This document shows positions 9,184 to 20,341 of a stretch of DNA of 64,000 bases, one piece after another. The stretch covers positions 1 to 64,000 of the forward strand of contig NW_021167096.1 of the NCBI RefSeq assembly GCF_003711515.1, given 5' to 3'. Each line of letters starts with the position of its first letter. Positions within the stretch are counted from its first letter, which is position 1. The DNA is from Sodiomyces alkalinus F11 (Eukaryota > Ascomycota > Sordariomycetes > Glomerellales > Plectosphaerellaceae). Position numbers and translations under genes: made by a program. The notes under the pieces are model-generated. The model made no database searches. It had not been told where the DNA came from and worked only from the letters and a program-made list of their open reading frames with translations.

Positions 9184-11063
9184 CTAGTTCGACCCCGCCA
9201 ACCCGGCAAAGAAACGACTCAAACCCCAGGCCCCAGGATCGGGGACCTGCTCGAACCCGCTACCGCCGACGTAGACGCTCCGGCCCAGGCTAGCCTTCAT
9301 GCCCTTTGTGCTCTCGGCCCCTCGGCAAGAGGCCTCTGCCGCCTTGCGCACGTCCGCCGTCTCGGCCAGGGTCTGGACGAACGGGGCGAGGGCGTCGACG
9401 AGGGTGCGGTCTCCCGGTCGGGCCGGGGTGTAGCGGGCCATGGCGTCGCTGCCCTCGTGGAGGGCATCGGCCCAGGCCGAGGCGTCGGCGGTCTGGGTAG
9501 AAGCGGCCAGGCCACGGAGGGCGCCGACGAGGGAGTTGAGAAAGATGGCGTAGAGGGCGCCCGAAGTGCCGTCCATGGAGGACTCGACAACGGGCACGAT
9601 GGAAGCGACGTCTATAACTGCATCGCCGGTGAGGGGGTTGGATTCGATATGTGAAAGGATGGCTGGCAATGGGTTGTGTCAGTGTGTTCCGTCTTATCGG
9701 AATAAATAAGGGGGAAAGGTAAAAGAAAAGACAAAAAGACGAACAAAACAAAGGGGGGGGTGAACATACCCTCAGCACCTCTCTTAAGGCCGATACCGCA
9801 ATCTCCATCTCCTACAACGGTATCATACTTGGTGATCTCAGGCTCAGCCGCGATGACGCTCTTCAACGCAGCAGTGATTCTCTCAGTGGCAGCGGAGGCG
9901 TCGTATTTCAACCCGCTAGGCTGCACCTGCTGCTCCTGAGAAGCGTCACCCTCCCGGGTAGCCTGGTTCTTGGCCTCCCACGTGTCCTTGGAGATGGGAG
10001 CGGACCAGCCTGTCGCCTCGGCCGGGTCATCCAGCAACTCGACCATTCCCGGCCCACCAATATCGGTGTTGACGACGTTCAACAGAGTGATACTGAAACC
10101 CAGTCCGTTCAAGCTGGTCATGTAGGTGCCGCTGAGGATGCGGACGGGACAGATGCCGTACGACTTGTCCAGCTGTGCCACCACCTCGGTAGTGATACCG
10201 CCCAGTTCCAAGACACTGACGCCGCCGAGGTTGTTCACGAGCAAAACGACCTCGTTCGAGTTGACGTCGAGGAAAGCGCGGTCTTCGTCAGACTTGTCGA
10301 GAAGCTGGGCGAGCATGCGGCGCACCAACTCGGGAAGCTCGAGATCCCTGGCCCTCCCAGACCCAGGCTCGTTATGGATGCCCATGCCCAGCTCGACCTC
10401 ACCCAGCGCGAGGGCGCCTTCTTCTTCATCCTCTTCGCCAGGGACAGCCCGACCGGGCACATGAACATGCTCCAAGCTGGCCCCGACGCTCACGAGGTTC
10501 TCGGCAGCGAGTCGCGCGACCTTGGCGACTTCCTTCAGGGACCTCCCGCGGGCGGCCAGGGCACCGGCAATCTTATGGATAAGGACGGTGCCGGCGATGC
10601 CGCGACGACCGACCTTCCCGGCCCTGGCGCGGCCCACGCCGACGTCGTCCCCCACGACGAGCATCTCCACGCGTAAGCCGGCGGCACGGGCCTTCTCGAC
10701 GGCGACGCCAAAGTTGAGGACGTCCCCGGTGTAGTTCATGACGGTGACGAGGACGCCGGAACCGTTGTCGACGCGGCCCACGATGGCGGTGCGGACTTGC
10801 TCGGCCGAGGGCGAGGCGAAGATGGTCCCTGCGACGGCGGCGGAGAGGAGGCCCTTGCCTACCATGGCGGCGAAGGAGGGTTCGTGGCCCGACCCGCCTC
10901 CGGAGATGACGGCCACTGTTTGGGAAGGGGAGGATGGGTCTGGACGGCGGTAGACGATCTTGTTGGCGGCATCAAGGGCTAGGGAAGGGTTGGTCAGGGT
11001 GACGCTGTGAAGGGCGTCGGCGACCAGCTTTGCCGGGTCGTCGATGAAGTGTTTGGCGGACAT
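9184..11063 (-). CDS. Dihydroxyacetone kinase (DhaK-DhaL, ATP-dependent)
   Basis: Phosphorylates dihydroxyacetone with ATP in the cytosol, feeding glycerol-derived carbon into glycolysis and detoxifying free dihydroxyacetone. Exon 1 11063-9770, intron 9769-9663 (GTATGT to CAG, splitting an Ala codon), exon 2 9662-9184; 590 residues, the normal length for the fused single-chain enzyme. DhaK domain: GGGSGHEP at 55-62 and GMGIHNEPG, whose His230 is the residue that binds substrate covalently. DhaL domain: GDGDCG at 418-423, part of the Asp cluster that holds Mg-ATP, then an all-helical C-terminus. An acidic-basic linker with EEDEEEG lies just before the catalytic His segment. Transcribed away from the GH76 gene's terminator, with about 960 bp between. 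Family confidence is high. Confidence 0.95.
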
Positions 11064-12027
11064 GGCAGCGGGCGGACGATGAAGAGGCTAGATAAGTAAG
11101 GTAGGGAAATCTCCAAAAAGGTGCCGAGGTGTTGAAGAAGTACGGCACCTACGAAGAACTTCAAGTCACCTTGAGATTGGTGACTCGTGAGTGGTGAGTG
11201 CCTACGTTAGGTTAAGTGGGGAGAACTTTCAAGTTTTGGGCCCAAGCAAAGGGTGAGGGGAGGGAAGAAAGGAGGACTTGGATCCCACGATGAGTCGATG
11301 ACCCTACGGCAAGGTCGGCAAGGGAGTCAACAATTTGACACGCCGCTCAGTATCCGTGACTTCCACTCGACTGACCGCGGGGTGCAGTTTCCCATTTTCT
11401 TCATCGTAAGGTACCTCCAAGTTAGCTTACGTTATGCAACTCGGTAGTCAAAATCCCGAGAACGGGGAAGATGACGTCGAAGCATACGAGCTAAGGAAGG
11501 TAGCCTCGTTCCGCCCTAAAACGAACGGCCTCGTATTACAGAGTACCTACCTAAGGTAGAATCGACATGTAGCAAGTCCACACTTGGTACATACACATCT
11601 CTCATTCCCCGCTCTACACGTACCTTCACGAGCATCTCAGGTGGGGTTGACGATGCGGGGTCACCTTAAAGTCTCGGTGCCGGATAAGGGCAGAAGAGGG
11701 AGCATCACGCCGTCCTTGAATGGCTTCCCTTTCAATATTTTGCCAATTGCCTGTAGAAGATCACAAGATTAAAATCTAGTCTCTATTTCTCATTGAATGC
11801 ATCTATTTATGTAAAAGGAAGAATCATCCCAGTCATTACAACGGCCAAATCATCACAATATCTGGCCATCGAGAAGATGTCTAATACGCCTGGTACCATG
11901 CTAAAAAACGACGCCCTATTATATGCATAATACAAAATATGGCTATGAATAGAAAAGAAGAAGAAAGGCCCCCGCTCACCGTATCACACAATAGCACTCA
12001 CTTTGAACTTTTGAAGCAGCTTCCCGC
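11064..12027. other. Intergenic, promoter side of the dihydroxyacetone kinase gene
   Basis: About 960 bp. Several short TACCTTAGG/CCTAAGGTA-like words recur, as in other spacers of this window. No RNA gene or coding region was found. Confidence 0.4.
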
Positions 12028-13522
12028 CTACTTCACCATGAAGATGCAGCCTGCCACCAGGCTCAGGGCAATCCCCGACGTCAGGAACCCCGCCGCCACC
12101 TGGTCCGCTGTCGTTATGGCCGGCATATCCCACGAGTGTGGCTCCATGCCGGCCCCGGGATCCCCCCTCGACGAACCGCCCGTCTCGGCCGTGACGGGGG
12201 CCGTCCGCCCGGGTTGTATCAGCGTGTACATGACGGCCGAGAGCGCGTTCATCTGCTCCCCGACGCCCACGAGCCCGTCAAAGAAGCCGCGCGGGTGCCA
12301 CTGCAGGCCGCAGGCGGTCCCGGGCATCCCACGGAACCCTTCGACCGGGTCCCCCGAGCAGGCGGCGGCGGCGCCCTCGGCGTTGGGCCGCAACAGGGCC
12401 ATGATGCGGTCGAATGTCTGGGGCACGACCTGGGCGGTGCCGGCCATCCAGCGCGCCAGGTAGCCCTTGAAGCTGCGCTGGTCCAGGTTGCAGAAGCCGA
12501 AGGGCTCGCAGCGCTGCTCGCTCATAACGCCCTCGGTGAAGAAGCGGCGCTCGGCCTCGTCCAGCAGGCCCCGGGTCCGCGCCAGCCAGACGTCGTCGCC
12601 CGTGACGTTGTACATGACGGCGGCGCCGTGCAGGAAGATGCCGGCGTTGTACGACCACTGGTTCGTGTCCATCTCGGGGCACTCGGCGGCGTTGTCGTCG
12701 CGCACGGTGACACCGTCGTAGACACGAAAGTCGTCAGTGATGAGCCCCGTGGCCACCTCCCAGTCCCACACGCGCTGCGCCCAGTCGGCGTAGGTCTGGT
12801 TGCCGGTGAAGCGGGCGAGCCGGGCGGCCAGGTTGAAAAAGCAGCCGTTGGAGATGGAGTTCTTGTAGTCGAAGCCGCCGTTGATGAAGAAGATCTGCCA
12901 CCGCAGCCCCCCGCCGCACGACCTGTCGTCCCACCGCGTGACCCACTGGTTGAAGGCGGCCTGCACCAGGGCCAGCCACTGCGGCATGTCGTCGGGCGGG
13001 TCGGGGAAGTTGTTCTCGGCGGCGCTCATGGCCGCCATGGCCCAGAAGCCCTGGTCGTCGTTGCCCAGGGACAGGGTCTGGTTTTTCGGCATGAAGTCAT
13101 CGTTTTCGCCTCGTTGGTGTAATAGCGCCTGCATCGTGGCCTCGTTGTGGGAGGGGTCCCCTGTCAAGAACCAGTAGTCGACCATGGTGCCGAACATGGC
13201 TCCGGCTTTCCACCCTGTTGAGTTGTCAGTGGCTGTTCTGAGAGTGGGAGAAAAAAAAAGAAGGAAAAAGAGAGGGAAAAAAGAAAAAGCCTTTTTCGGG
13301 CCCTATCCGGAAGAGGAGGAGTGGAGTGGACGTACAGAAGTAAGGATCCGGTAGGTTCCCTGGCACATCGCCCGTGTTGTTGCCAGTGTAGTAACTCATG
13401 AGACCAAACGCTATGGTGCTCGCGGCATCCTTCACCGACTGGGTATCGTCAAAGTTCACTTCGATGGCTCTTGCGGCGTTGCACAGCAAACTGGAAACCC
13501 CCAATATGGGAAAAAGACGCAT
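12028..13522 (-). CDS. GH76 cell-wall mannosidase/transglycosidase, Dfg5/Dcw1 type
   Basis: Dfg5/Dcw1-family proteins are wall-associated GH76 proteins thought to cut the mannan of GPI anchors and crosslink glycoproteins to glucan. Exon 1 13522-13336, intron 13335-13215 (GTACGT to CAACAG), exon 2 13214-12028; 457 residues. Residues 1-19 form a signal peptide ending at Ala. The junction restores the family motif YFWWKAGAMFG. NDDQGFW carries the adjacent Asp pair at about 115-116 that GH76 enzymes use for catalysis; QIFFINGGFDYKNSISNGCFF and NQWSYNAGIFLHGAA are also family blocks. The last 20 residues are hydrophobic after a Ser/Gly-rich linker, fitting a GPI-attachment signal. The intron carries A/T homopolymers on the top strand. 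Confidence 0.93.
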
Positions 13523-15151
13523 GGCGTCGAAGCGATGGGCTCGATGGGTTCGAACTATTATGGTATTCGGCGGGAATGTCCAAGTTTTGAGGACACGGGG
13601 ACACGCAAGTCGTCTTCGGCGAAAGGGTAGTGATACGTTGGTAGGATGCACGCCTTTGAGATGAAACAAAGCGAGAGTCTGAATATAAGAAAACGAATGT
13701 CGCCTGGACTTTGAATGAAAGAAAAAGAGTGAAGTGGAAAAACGAACTCAAGTCGGCACAGCGACACAAGAGTCCAATACCGAAAGGGCTCGTCCAGGAG
13801 CAAAAGAAAACGAATGGAATGGAATAGACGGCCCCCAGGGCAGCGGCCGGGCAAAAAGGGAGAAAGAAAGGGTAAATGCTTCACCAGAAGCGTCACGAAT
13901 AAAAGAATAAAAAGGAAAAAGAGAAGGGGATGATGGTCGTTGGAGGAAACAAAGAAAGAAACGAGACAAACAGGCAAGAGCCCGTCAAGTCTCGAGTCTC
14001 AAAGCCCACATCTGAAGAAGGCAGCGGAGCCAAGGGAAGAGGCCCAACCGCCGGACTGGGGGGTATGAAGCCAAGTGCTTCGTAGCCTGTGGGTTATGAT
14101 GAGCGGAACCATGCCAGATTCGCGATCCGTGGGTGCGGATGACCGTCCAAGAGTTTTTGGTTCCATTACGGGTCTCAAGCCGGGGAATTTTCCTCGTCCC
14201 GTTGGCCGGAACGATCACCGAGACCCCATGGACCATGACAGCGGCTCACGATGATGCCGACGGAGACAGGATGGATGAGGCTGTGTTCTCCGTGTTACGT
14301 AGCCCGTGGGTGTAATAACGGCGCGTAGGTGGTAATTAATTAGGTGGTAAGTTGCTCTGAGCCTAGGCCTAAGCCTAATCGTGAATCTCGAGACGATGAA
14401 ACGGCCCCGGTGGGAGCCAAGTCCGAGAGGCGTCTCACGATGCAGGATGCAAGATGCGTGGCCTAAGGGAGTAAGAAGAATCCCTGTACCCCGTATTCCA
14501 TACCGAGCGATCGCACTTTGTAGAGAATATAAAGTCCTGGCTATTTTTCGTACCTCGTAGTCGTAGATCCGTTGCAACGCGGGAACAGCTGAACTCGTTG
14601 AACCCCGGTCGAGTCACTGAAGATCGGCTGGGCCACAATCCGCCGGCAGCTATATACCCTTGCTCCGTCGTTGAGTCTGAGAAAAGATGGGATGCGATCC
14701 TTCAGTTCAGAGACATGCTGAGTAGCAGCGTCATGTGTTGATCGCATGCAACCTATGCCTTGCATACTGGTATGAGGTAATTCATCATGTATCGTAGAAA
14801 TGGCCGGCATCAACCACTGAATTCGAGGAGGACGGGAAGAACAAGATCACTGACGATCGGTCTAGTCAAATCCCATGAGAGGCTGGAAAATGAATGATCC
14901 TAAACTTCAAGTGATCATTGTCGAAAAGTTGAGGCTGTCAGGATGTCAGGACGCCCGAAGTGGTAAAGAAGAGGAAAGAAGAGTGTAAGCGTCCGTACGT
15001 AATTACTTCGTACTTTTTTAGGGTGACTTTCACCGGCCCCCTGTTTCAGGGCGTTTCAGCTGTGGTTCTTAGTGCCCTGGGCAAGAGAACAATATGCTTA
15101 CCTTAGTAAGACTAGGAGTACTTAGGTACCTAGCGAAAACAACGAGATTGA
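13523..15151. other. Intergenic, divergent promoters of the GH76 and Shg1-domain genes
   Basis: About 1.6 kb. The part near 13650-13980 is purine-rich on top (pyrimidine-rich for the GH76 transcript), typical of fungal 5' leaders. A TACTTCGTA word lies at 15004-15012. No gene was found. Confidence 0.4.
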
Positions 15152-15155
15152 TTAA

Positions 15156-15243
15156 TAAGGAAGAATCTCCTGCCCCTCTAGCTGAGGGTATAAAGCTAAA
15201 TACAGTAACCCCGCTTCAGGGCGGGTTACGTAAGCCGCCCATC
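15156..15243 (+). repeat. 88-bp dispersed repeat, copy A
   Basis: Matches 42916-43003 with only a handful of substitutions. It runs from TAAGGAAGAATCTCC to CCGCCCATC and contains two hairpins: CCCCTCTAG.TGAGGG-like and a GGGCGGGTTACGTAA.CCGCCC palindrome (imperfect here, perfect in copy B). It sits about 330 bp upstream of the Shg1-domain start codon. It is not coding and not a recognisable tRNA. Confidence 0.8.
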
Positions 15244-15573
15244 AGTAGCCTCGGCGGTCGCACACTCGGACCAACACAACTTCACTTCTCAAGACGCGCT
15301 TGTCAAACTCGCTGTCCTCCTACAGCCTTGTCAAGTTTGTCCCTGCACAACACCTCAATGCGAAGTACGCCAGCCGCCTTTCTTCTTCTCTGGCTTTTCA
15401 TCTCCCCTCGCTTGTCTTACTACCTTTCGCCGCATTTTGCAACGTCACTTCAATTCCGCCATGGTCTAGTCTCGATTTTCTTGTCCACAACTCGATGTCG
15501 CGACGACCCAACACCTTTGCCTCACATTGCCTCGCCATTCAGAACCAAACCTCTAGAGCCGACACAGGCCACC

Positions 15574-17801
15574 ATGGCTACTGCGGCACTCCCCGCCGTA
15601 GTGCTCGCGGCGGCTACAAATGACCCGGCGATTGAAGCGTCTTTGATGGACACGCAAGATGCCTCTTCTACGTCGGCCGCACCGGCCCCCGGCCGACGCT
15701 TCACTGCTGCCGACCTCCCCCTTCCATCAGCAACGCGCGCTGCCATCGATTCGCTCGCTCATAGCTATAAGAAGAAGGGTGGTTATGATGCTATGCGGAA
15801 GGAAGTTTGGGACAAGTTCGCCGCCAGCGTATGTCCCCTTTTTCCCTTTTCTTTTCAAAAGAGAACAAAAAAAAAAACCCCTTTCAGCCACCCCCTTTCC
15901 TTCGCTGTCTCTAATCCCTATTCTCCCCCTCCTAACAGCCTAACAGGACTACGAGGCCCAAGTCACCAAGGCCATTCTCGAAGTCGCCGAACAAGAAGTT
16001 GAAAAGCACCCTGGTCGAATCCTCACCCTCGACCGTGGCAAGGCCGCCGCCCTAATCGACGGCGCCCTCGAACGATCAGGTGTCTACCAAAAGGCCCAGG
16101 AAGTCATCACCCAGCTCATCGACCGCGACGCCATCCAACAAGGTATCCGGGAGCTCCGCCGCGCCGACATTGGAGACGAAGAAGCCGAAGCTGAGAGGAT
16201 CCGTGGCGCCAAAACGGACGAGGAGTACTACCAGGAGACCCTCGAGAGGCAGGCTGCACGTGAGCAGGAGCGCGAGAACCTGCGGAGGCTGGAGGCCGCC
16301 ATCGAGGAAGGGAAGCGTGAGATCGCCCGTGAGGAGCGCAAGAGGCTTGAGAAGGAGCGTGAGAAGGCCGAGATCAGACGCAGGGAGGAGCGGGATGCCC
16401 GCCGCGCCGCACGCGAGGCCGCCGAAGCCCAGAGGGAGAAGGAGCGGGAAGAACGCCGGAAACTCCGAGAGCTCGAGAAGGCTCGCCAGGCCGAGAGACC
16501 ACCACAGAGCCGTAGTCGCAGTCCAAGCCGACACCGAGATCGTGGCCGGGATCGTGACCGAGATCGCGACAGAGATAGAGACACGGAAAGGGACAGACAC
16601 AGAGACAAAGACAGAGACAGAGACAGAGACAGAGAACGGCAATCTCGCCACCTCGACGACAGTCGAGATGGTGACCGCAGCCGGGAGAGGAGGGAACACG
16701 AGGACAGGGAGAGGAGACGTCGCGATCGAGAGGAGGAACTGCGGAAGGCGAAAGAAGGCCTCTCCAAGGAACAGCTGGAACAGCTCGAGCAGGAGGCTCT
16801 GGCCGATCTTCTGCGGGAATGCGGCAACCCCGAGCCAAAGCAGCCCGAGTTGGAAATCGACGAGGCACTCGCTCTCGCCCCGCCTCCAAGGAAGCTTGCC
16901 CGCGCTTCCGCCATCATGCCCCTCAAAAAGGACTCGCCCCGCGACTCTCCCAAGCTCTCCGACAAGCGCGCAGCCGATTCGGCGGCCTCCATCGCCACGC
17001 CGGACACTAAGAAAGACAAGGAGAAAGCTCACGGAACCGCCACGAAGCCTCCGTCTGAGCTCCCGAAGGAACGTCATCGAGACAGCGACAGGGACCAAGA
17101 GGACGAAAAGGATAAGCTCCGGGATCGGACTCATCATCATCGCCCTCGGGACGATGGCGGTCCTTCCAGAAAAAACCACCGGTCGGAGTCACCACGACCC
17201 CGGCATCGTTCTCGCGAAAGGACTGAGCGGCGGGAGAGGTCACGCTCAAGACACCGGCGGGACAGGGAGAAAGACAGGGTCAGGAGTAGGAGCAGGAGTC
17301 GTGCTACAGAACGACGTGAGAGGAGCCGCTATGACCGAAGAGATCGCAGCCGTGAACGCAGCCGCTCCCGCCAGCGCAACGACAGGTACGACCGAGATAT
17401 GAGTCGTCCCCGTCGACACGATCGCGATCGGGCGAGAGACCGAGACAGAGACAGAGATAGGCACAGGTCCCGCTCCCCACGCCACCACCGACTCGACCGT
17501 AGCCGCTCCGCCGCCACTACTAGCCGCCGCGATCGAGACCGAGACCGGGATCGCGACCGAAGGAGCCGTTCCCGTTCCCGTTCCCGTTCCAGTTCACACA
17601 CTCGCTCCCGCTCCCGCTCCCACCGCCTCTCCTCGCGCCTCGACCACAAGGAAGAGCGCGCCTCGCACACACGCATGGATGAGGTCCGCCGGCGCGAGAA
17701 GGAAGCCAAGGCATACCTCGCCGCCCAGCGCGAAGCCCGCGAAAAGGGCCTCCCTATTCCCGGTATCGACGACAAGCGGAATGCTCTTAACAATAACAAC
17801 C

Positions 17802-17836
<35 letters not shown>

Positions 17837-18307
17837 AATAATAATAACGCTGCCGTCGCCACTGCCGCGACCCCTGCATCCGAACATGCCGACGATCGGT
17901 CCCCCGAGGCGAAACGCAAACGCGATTTGGAGGATATTGACCGCTACGTGCCCCCCGGACGGGATAAGGAACGGCCGCACGATCTAGTCTCGAAACGGGA
18001 CGATCGCGAACATGACCACGAGAGGGATAGGAACAGGGATAGAGACAGGGACGTGGACAGGGACCGGCATCGAGACAGGTCTCGTGACCGCGAAAGGCGT
18101 GATCGGAGGAGGAGCCGGTCGCCCAGCCGGACCCGGGACAGGGGCAGAGATCGCGATCGGGATCGCGACCGCGACCGCAACAGAGACAGGCGAGATCGTG
18201 ATCGTGATCGTGATCGTGACAGGGACAGAGATCGGGACCGCCGCAGCCGGAGGGACAGGAGCACGAGCGTCTCGTCCCGCCGCGACAGGAGCCACAAGGA
18301 CCGTTAG
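15574..18307 (+). CDS. Shg1/BOD1-domain (COMPASS subunit-like) protein with RD/RS-rich tail
   Basis: Shg1 is a peripheral subunit of the Set1/COMPASS histone H3K4 methyltransferase. Exon 1 15574-15828, intron 15829-15946 (GTATGT; CTAACAG), exon 2 15947-18307; 871 residues. The start ATG sits in GCCACCATGGC, a strong context. Residues about 48-150 hold the Shg1/BOD1 region (YKKKGGYDAMRKEVWDKF, then HPGRILTLDRGKAAALIDGALERSGVY). A long charged coiled coil (ERQAAREQERENLRRLE...) follows, then RS/RD/RE repeats resembling splicing-factor tails, an Asn tract of about 20 residues coded by CAA/AAT repeats (17790-17850), and a second RD-rich block to the end. Fungal Shg1 proteins are often much shorter, so the tail is the odd part. 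COMPASS membership is inferred from the domain only. Confidence 0.85.
17787..17850 (+). repeat. AAC/AAT trinucleotide repeat coding poly-Asn
   Basis: An AACAACAAC tract with a few AAT and one CAC codon lies inside the Shg1-domain reading frame and encodes a run of about 20 Asn broken by a His. The frame is kept, so the tract can vary in length without disrupting the protein. Confidence 0.9.
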
Positions 18308-18851
18308 CTGACTCGGTTAGGACTATGGCTCGAGGGTATATGTCTTAGTGGTGATAGAACGAATACGTGTAAGGGTTGGTACGCGCCTCAATTGGTTACA
18401 ATTAGAAGATAACGGGACAACATCCACCTTACCGCCTGTCAAAACGCACCGGAATCCAAGACTATGTGACAGGTAAAAACAGCTCCATTGGCAATTGTGT
18501 CCCCATGGATTCATAATGTTGGAATCCCCGACACACTGATTACTTCAATGGTTACAACTCGGTTCATCGTACTAGACGTGACAGGGTGGACTGAGATGGA
18601 CAAGTCATGCAGACCATGGCCCGTGAGATGTATTGCGTCCATGAAGACGTCTCTAAAAAGAAATGCAATCTCTTGTCGCCGCAGCATGTACGGATGCGCC
18701 CAGATAGAACAAGAAGAAAAGAAAAGAAAAGACAGTGCGCCCTTTTAACGCCCTCGCTGCAATAAGCCAATCCCAAGACCATTCCCAGTCCAATGCCACC
18801 CATCCTTTTCTTGGTCGAGATCCCCACATGAGACAGACACGACAAACGTTT
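18308..18851. other. Convergent 3' spacer
   Basis: About 540 bp between the Shg1-domain gene (+) and the TPT-family transporter (-), both ending here. Nothing recognisable beyond 3' untranslated sequence. Confidence 0.5.
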
Positions 18852-20341
18852 CTATTGCCCTTCAAAGAGGGCCTCACTCCACTCCCCCGACTTGATGGCC
18901 GAAAACGGATTGACACCGGCGCTGGAGTAAAGGTAGCCGGTGACGAGCAAAGCCAAGAAGAAGAGGAGCACGGCGGCAATGAGGCCCCGCCTGACGAGGG
19001 GGGACAGGCGGCCATCTTCCGGGTTCTTGACGGCTTTGCTGAACCAGACGAAGCTGTTGGCAGCGGCGGTCTTGAGCTGGTCCCAGCTGGTGGAATAGAG
19101 GACGAGGCCGAAGATGGCTATGGAGTAGCCGATGCCCTGGAGGAGGGAAATGTTGGTTCGCCAGATGAGGATGGAGGTGGCGATGAGGAGGATGTTCTTG
19201 AGGATGCCGGTCAAGGTCATGACGAGACCGGAGGTCCTACCGATGAGGGAGACGCTGGCAATGTTGAGGATGAAGGCGACGGCGGCGTTGAGGAGCAGGA
19301 TGAGGAAGCCGGTGTCGTAGAGATGGTGCGGGTTGAAGGTGAGGGCCTCGACGGGGATGGCGACGAGGAAGTTGGTGAAGGCGCAGATGGGGGCGTAGTA
19401 GTAGAGGCTGACGAGGGGGTCCATCTGCTGGGCTGAGCCGTTGGAGTCGTCTCCCTTGAGGAGCACCTGGATCATGACGAGGCGGACGGCCTCGAAGCAG
19501 GTACCGCCGACCTGGAAGAGGAAGCCGAGCCAGGAGAACTCGATCTCACCGACGGAGGCGAGGGCGACGCCGAAGACGATGACGAGGATGTTGAGGATGG
19601 TCCTGGCGTTGGGATCGGCAACGCCCCAGAGCCAAGAGACGAAGAGGACGGCGACGGGGGAGGCGGACTTGAGCATCTGAATGAAGGGCACGGAGAGGTA
19701 GACGTAAACGAGGTTGGAGCAGACCAGAGAGCCCGAGTAGAGGAGGCCGATGGGGACGATGGCTCGAAGGTACAGGCGGCCGGTCATTTTGACATGGTGG
19801 CGGTTGTCGAGGAGCGAGGTTGTTCGGGCGAGAAGCTGTGTGGCGATGGTAGCGAAGATGAGGTGCCAACAGGTGAGAATGACGGCTAGAGAGAGCATTC
19901 GGTCAGTCCATAGGCCACTCTGCAGAAAGCTAATCAAATGTAAGGACCCGAGGCCCGAGGGGATGGGGATGACGAGGAATGCATTCATGGCATCACATGG
20001 TGTTAGGGCAGCAGACGCACGGTATTCTGTCACAAAATGTCAGCTTCATGTTGGTTATTCAGGGCGGGGGAGGTTAGGAAGAAGCGCTTACTGAAGCCAG
20101 CGGTGTCGAGCAGCCATTTGTTGAAGATGATAGTGAGATTCGAGAAGAAGATCCAGTTTCTGAGATGATTAGCAATGGACATGAATGGCAACGAACATGA
20201 CGACAACGGCCGGCTCGACCGCTGCTGAGGGTGTTCAGACGCTCACGCAATATAGTAGGCCGGATGCAGAGACGGGGACGGGGCGCTGATCGGCTTATCA
20301 TCCTCGGCGAACGGGAGCACGGAATAGGCGGCGGAAGGCAT
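18852..20341 (-). CDS. Triose-phosphate/nucleotide-sugar transporter family (TPT) membrane protein
   Basis: Multi-pass drug/metabolite-superfamily exchanger, usually in Golgi or ER; substrate unknown. Proposed exons: 20341-20247, 20159-20092, 20026-20021 (6 nt) and 19885-18852; 400 residues. Exon 2 reads NWIFFSNLTIIFNKWLLDTAGF, the family's first membrane segment, and exon 4 continues VILTCWHLIFATIATQ. The 6-nt exon supplies the conserved K-Y-P between them. Later blocks: FIQMLKSASPVAVLFVSWLWG, FSWLGFLFQVGGTCFEAVRLV and SGLVMTLTGILKNILLI, with about ten helices in all. The C-tail ends after a last membrane span and an acidic segment. Each intron has a GT start, an AG end and a CTAAT/CTGAC branch site. 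The final intron (135 nt) has no stop in frame, so an unspliced form would also be open. Confidence 0.88.

Noticed and set aside
12136..13122. 328-residue plus-strand frame opposite the GH76 gene
   Set aside because: Antisense shadow rich in GVVLGGAHG-type composition; the minus strand carries the clear GH76 motifs.
16076..17179. Long minus-strand frame (367 residues) opposite the Shg1-domain gene
   Set aside because: A mirror of the RD/RS codon repeats on the other strand; it ignores the intron and has no family features.
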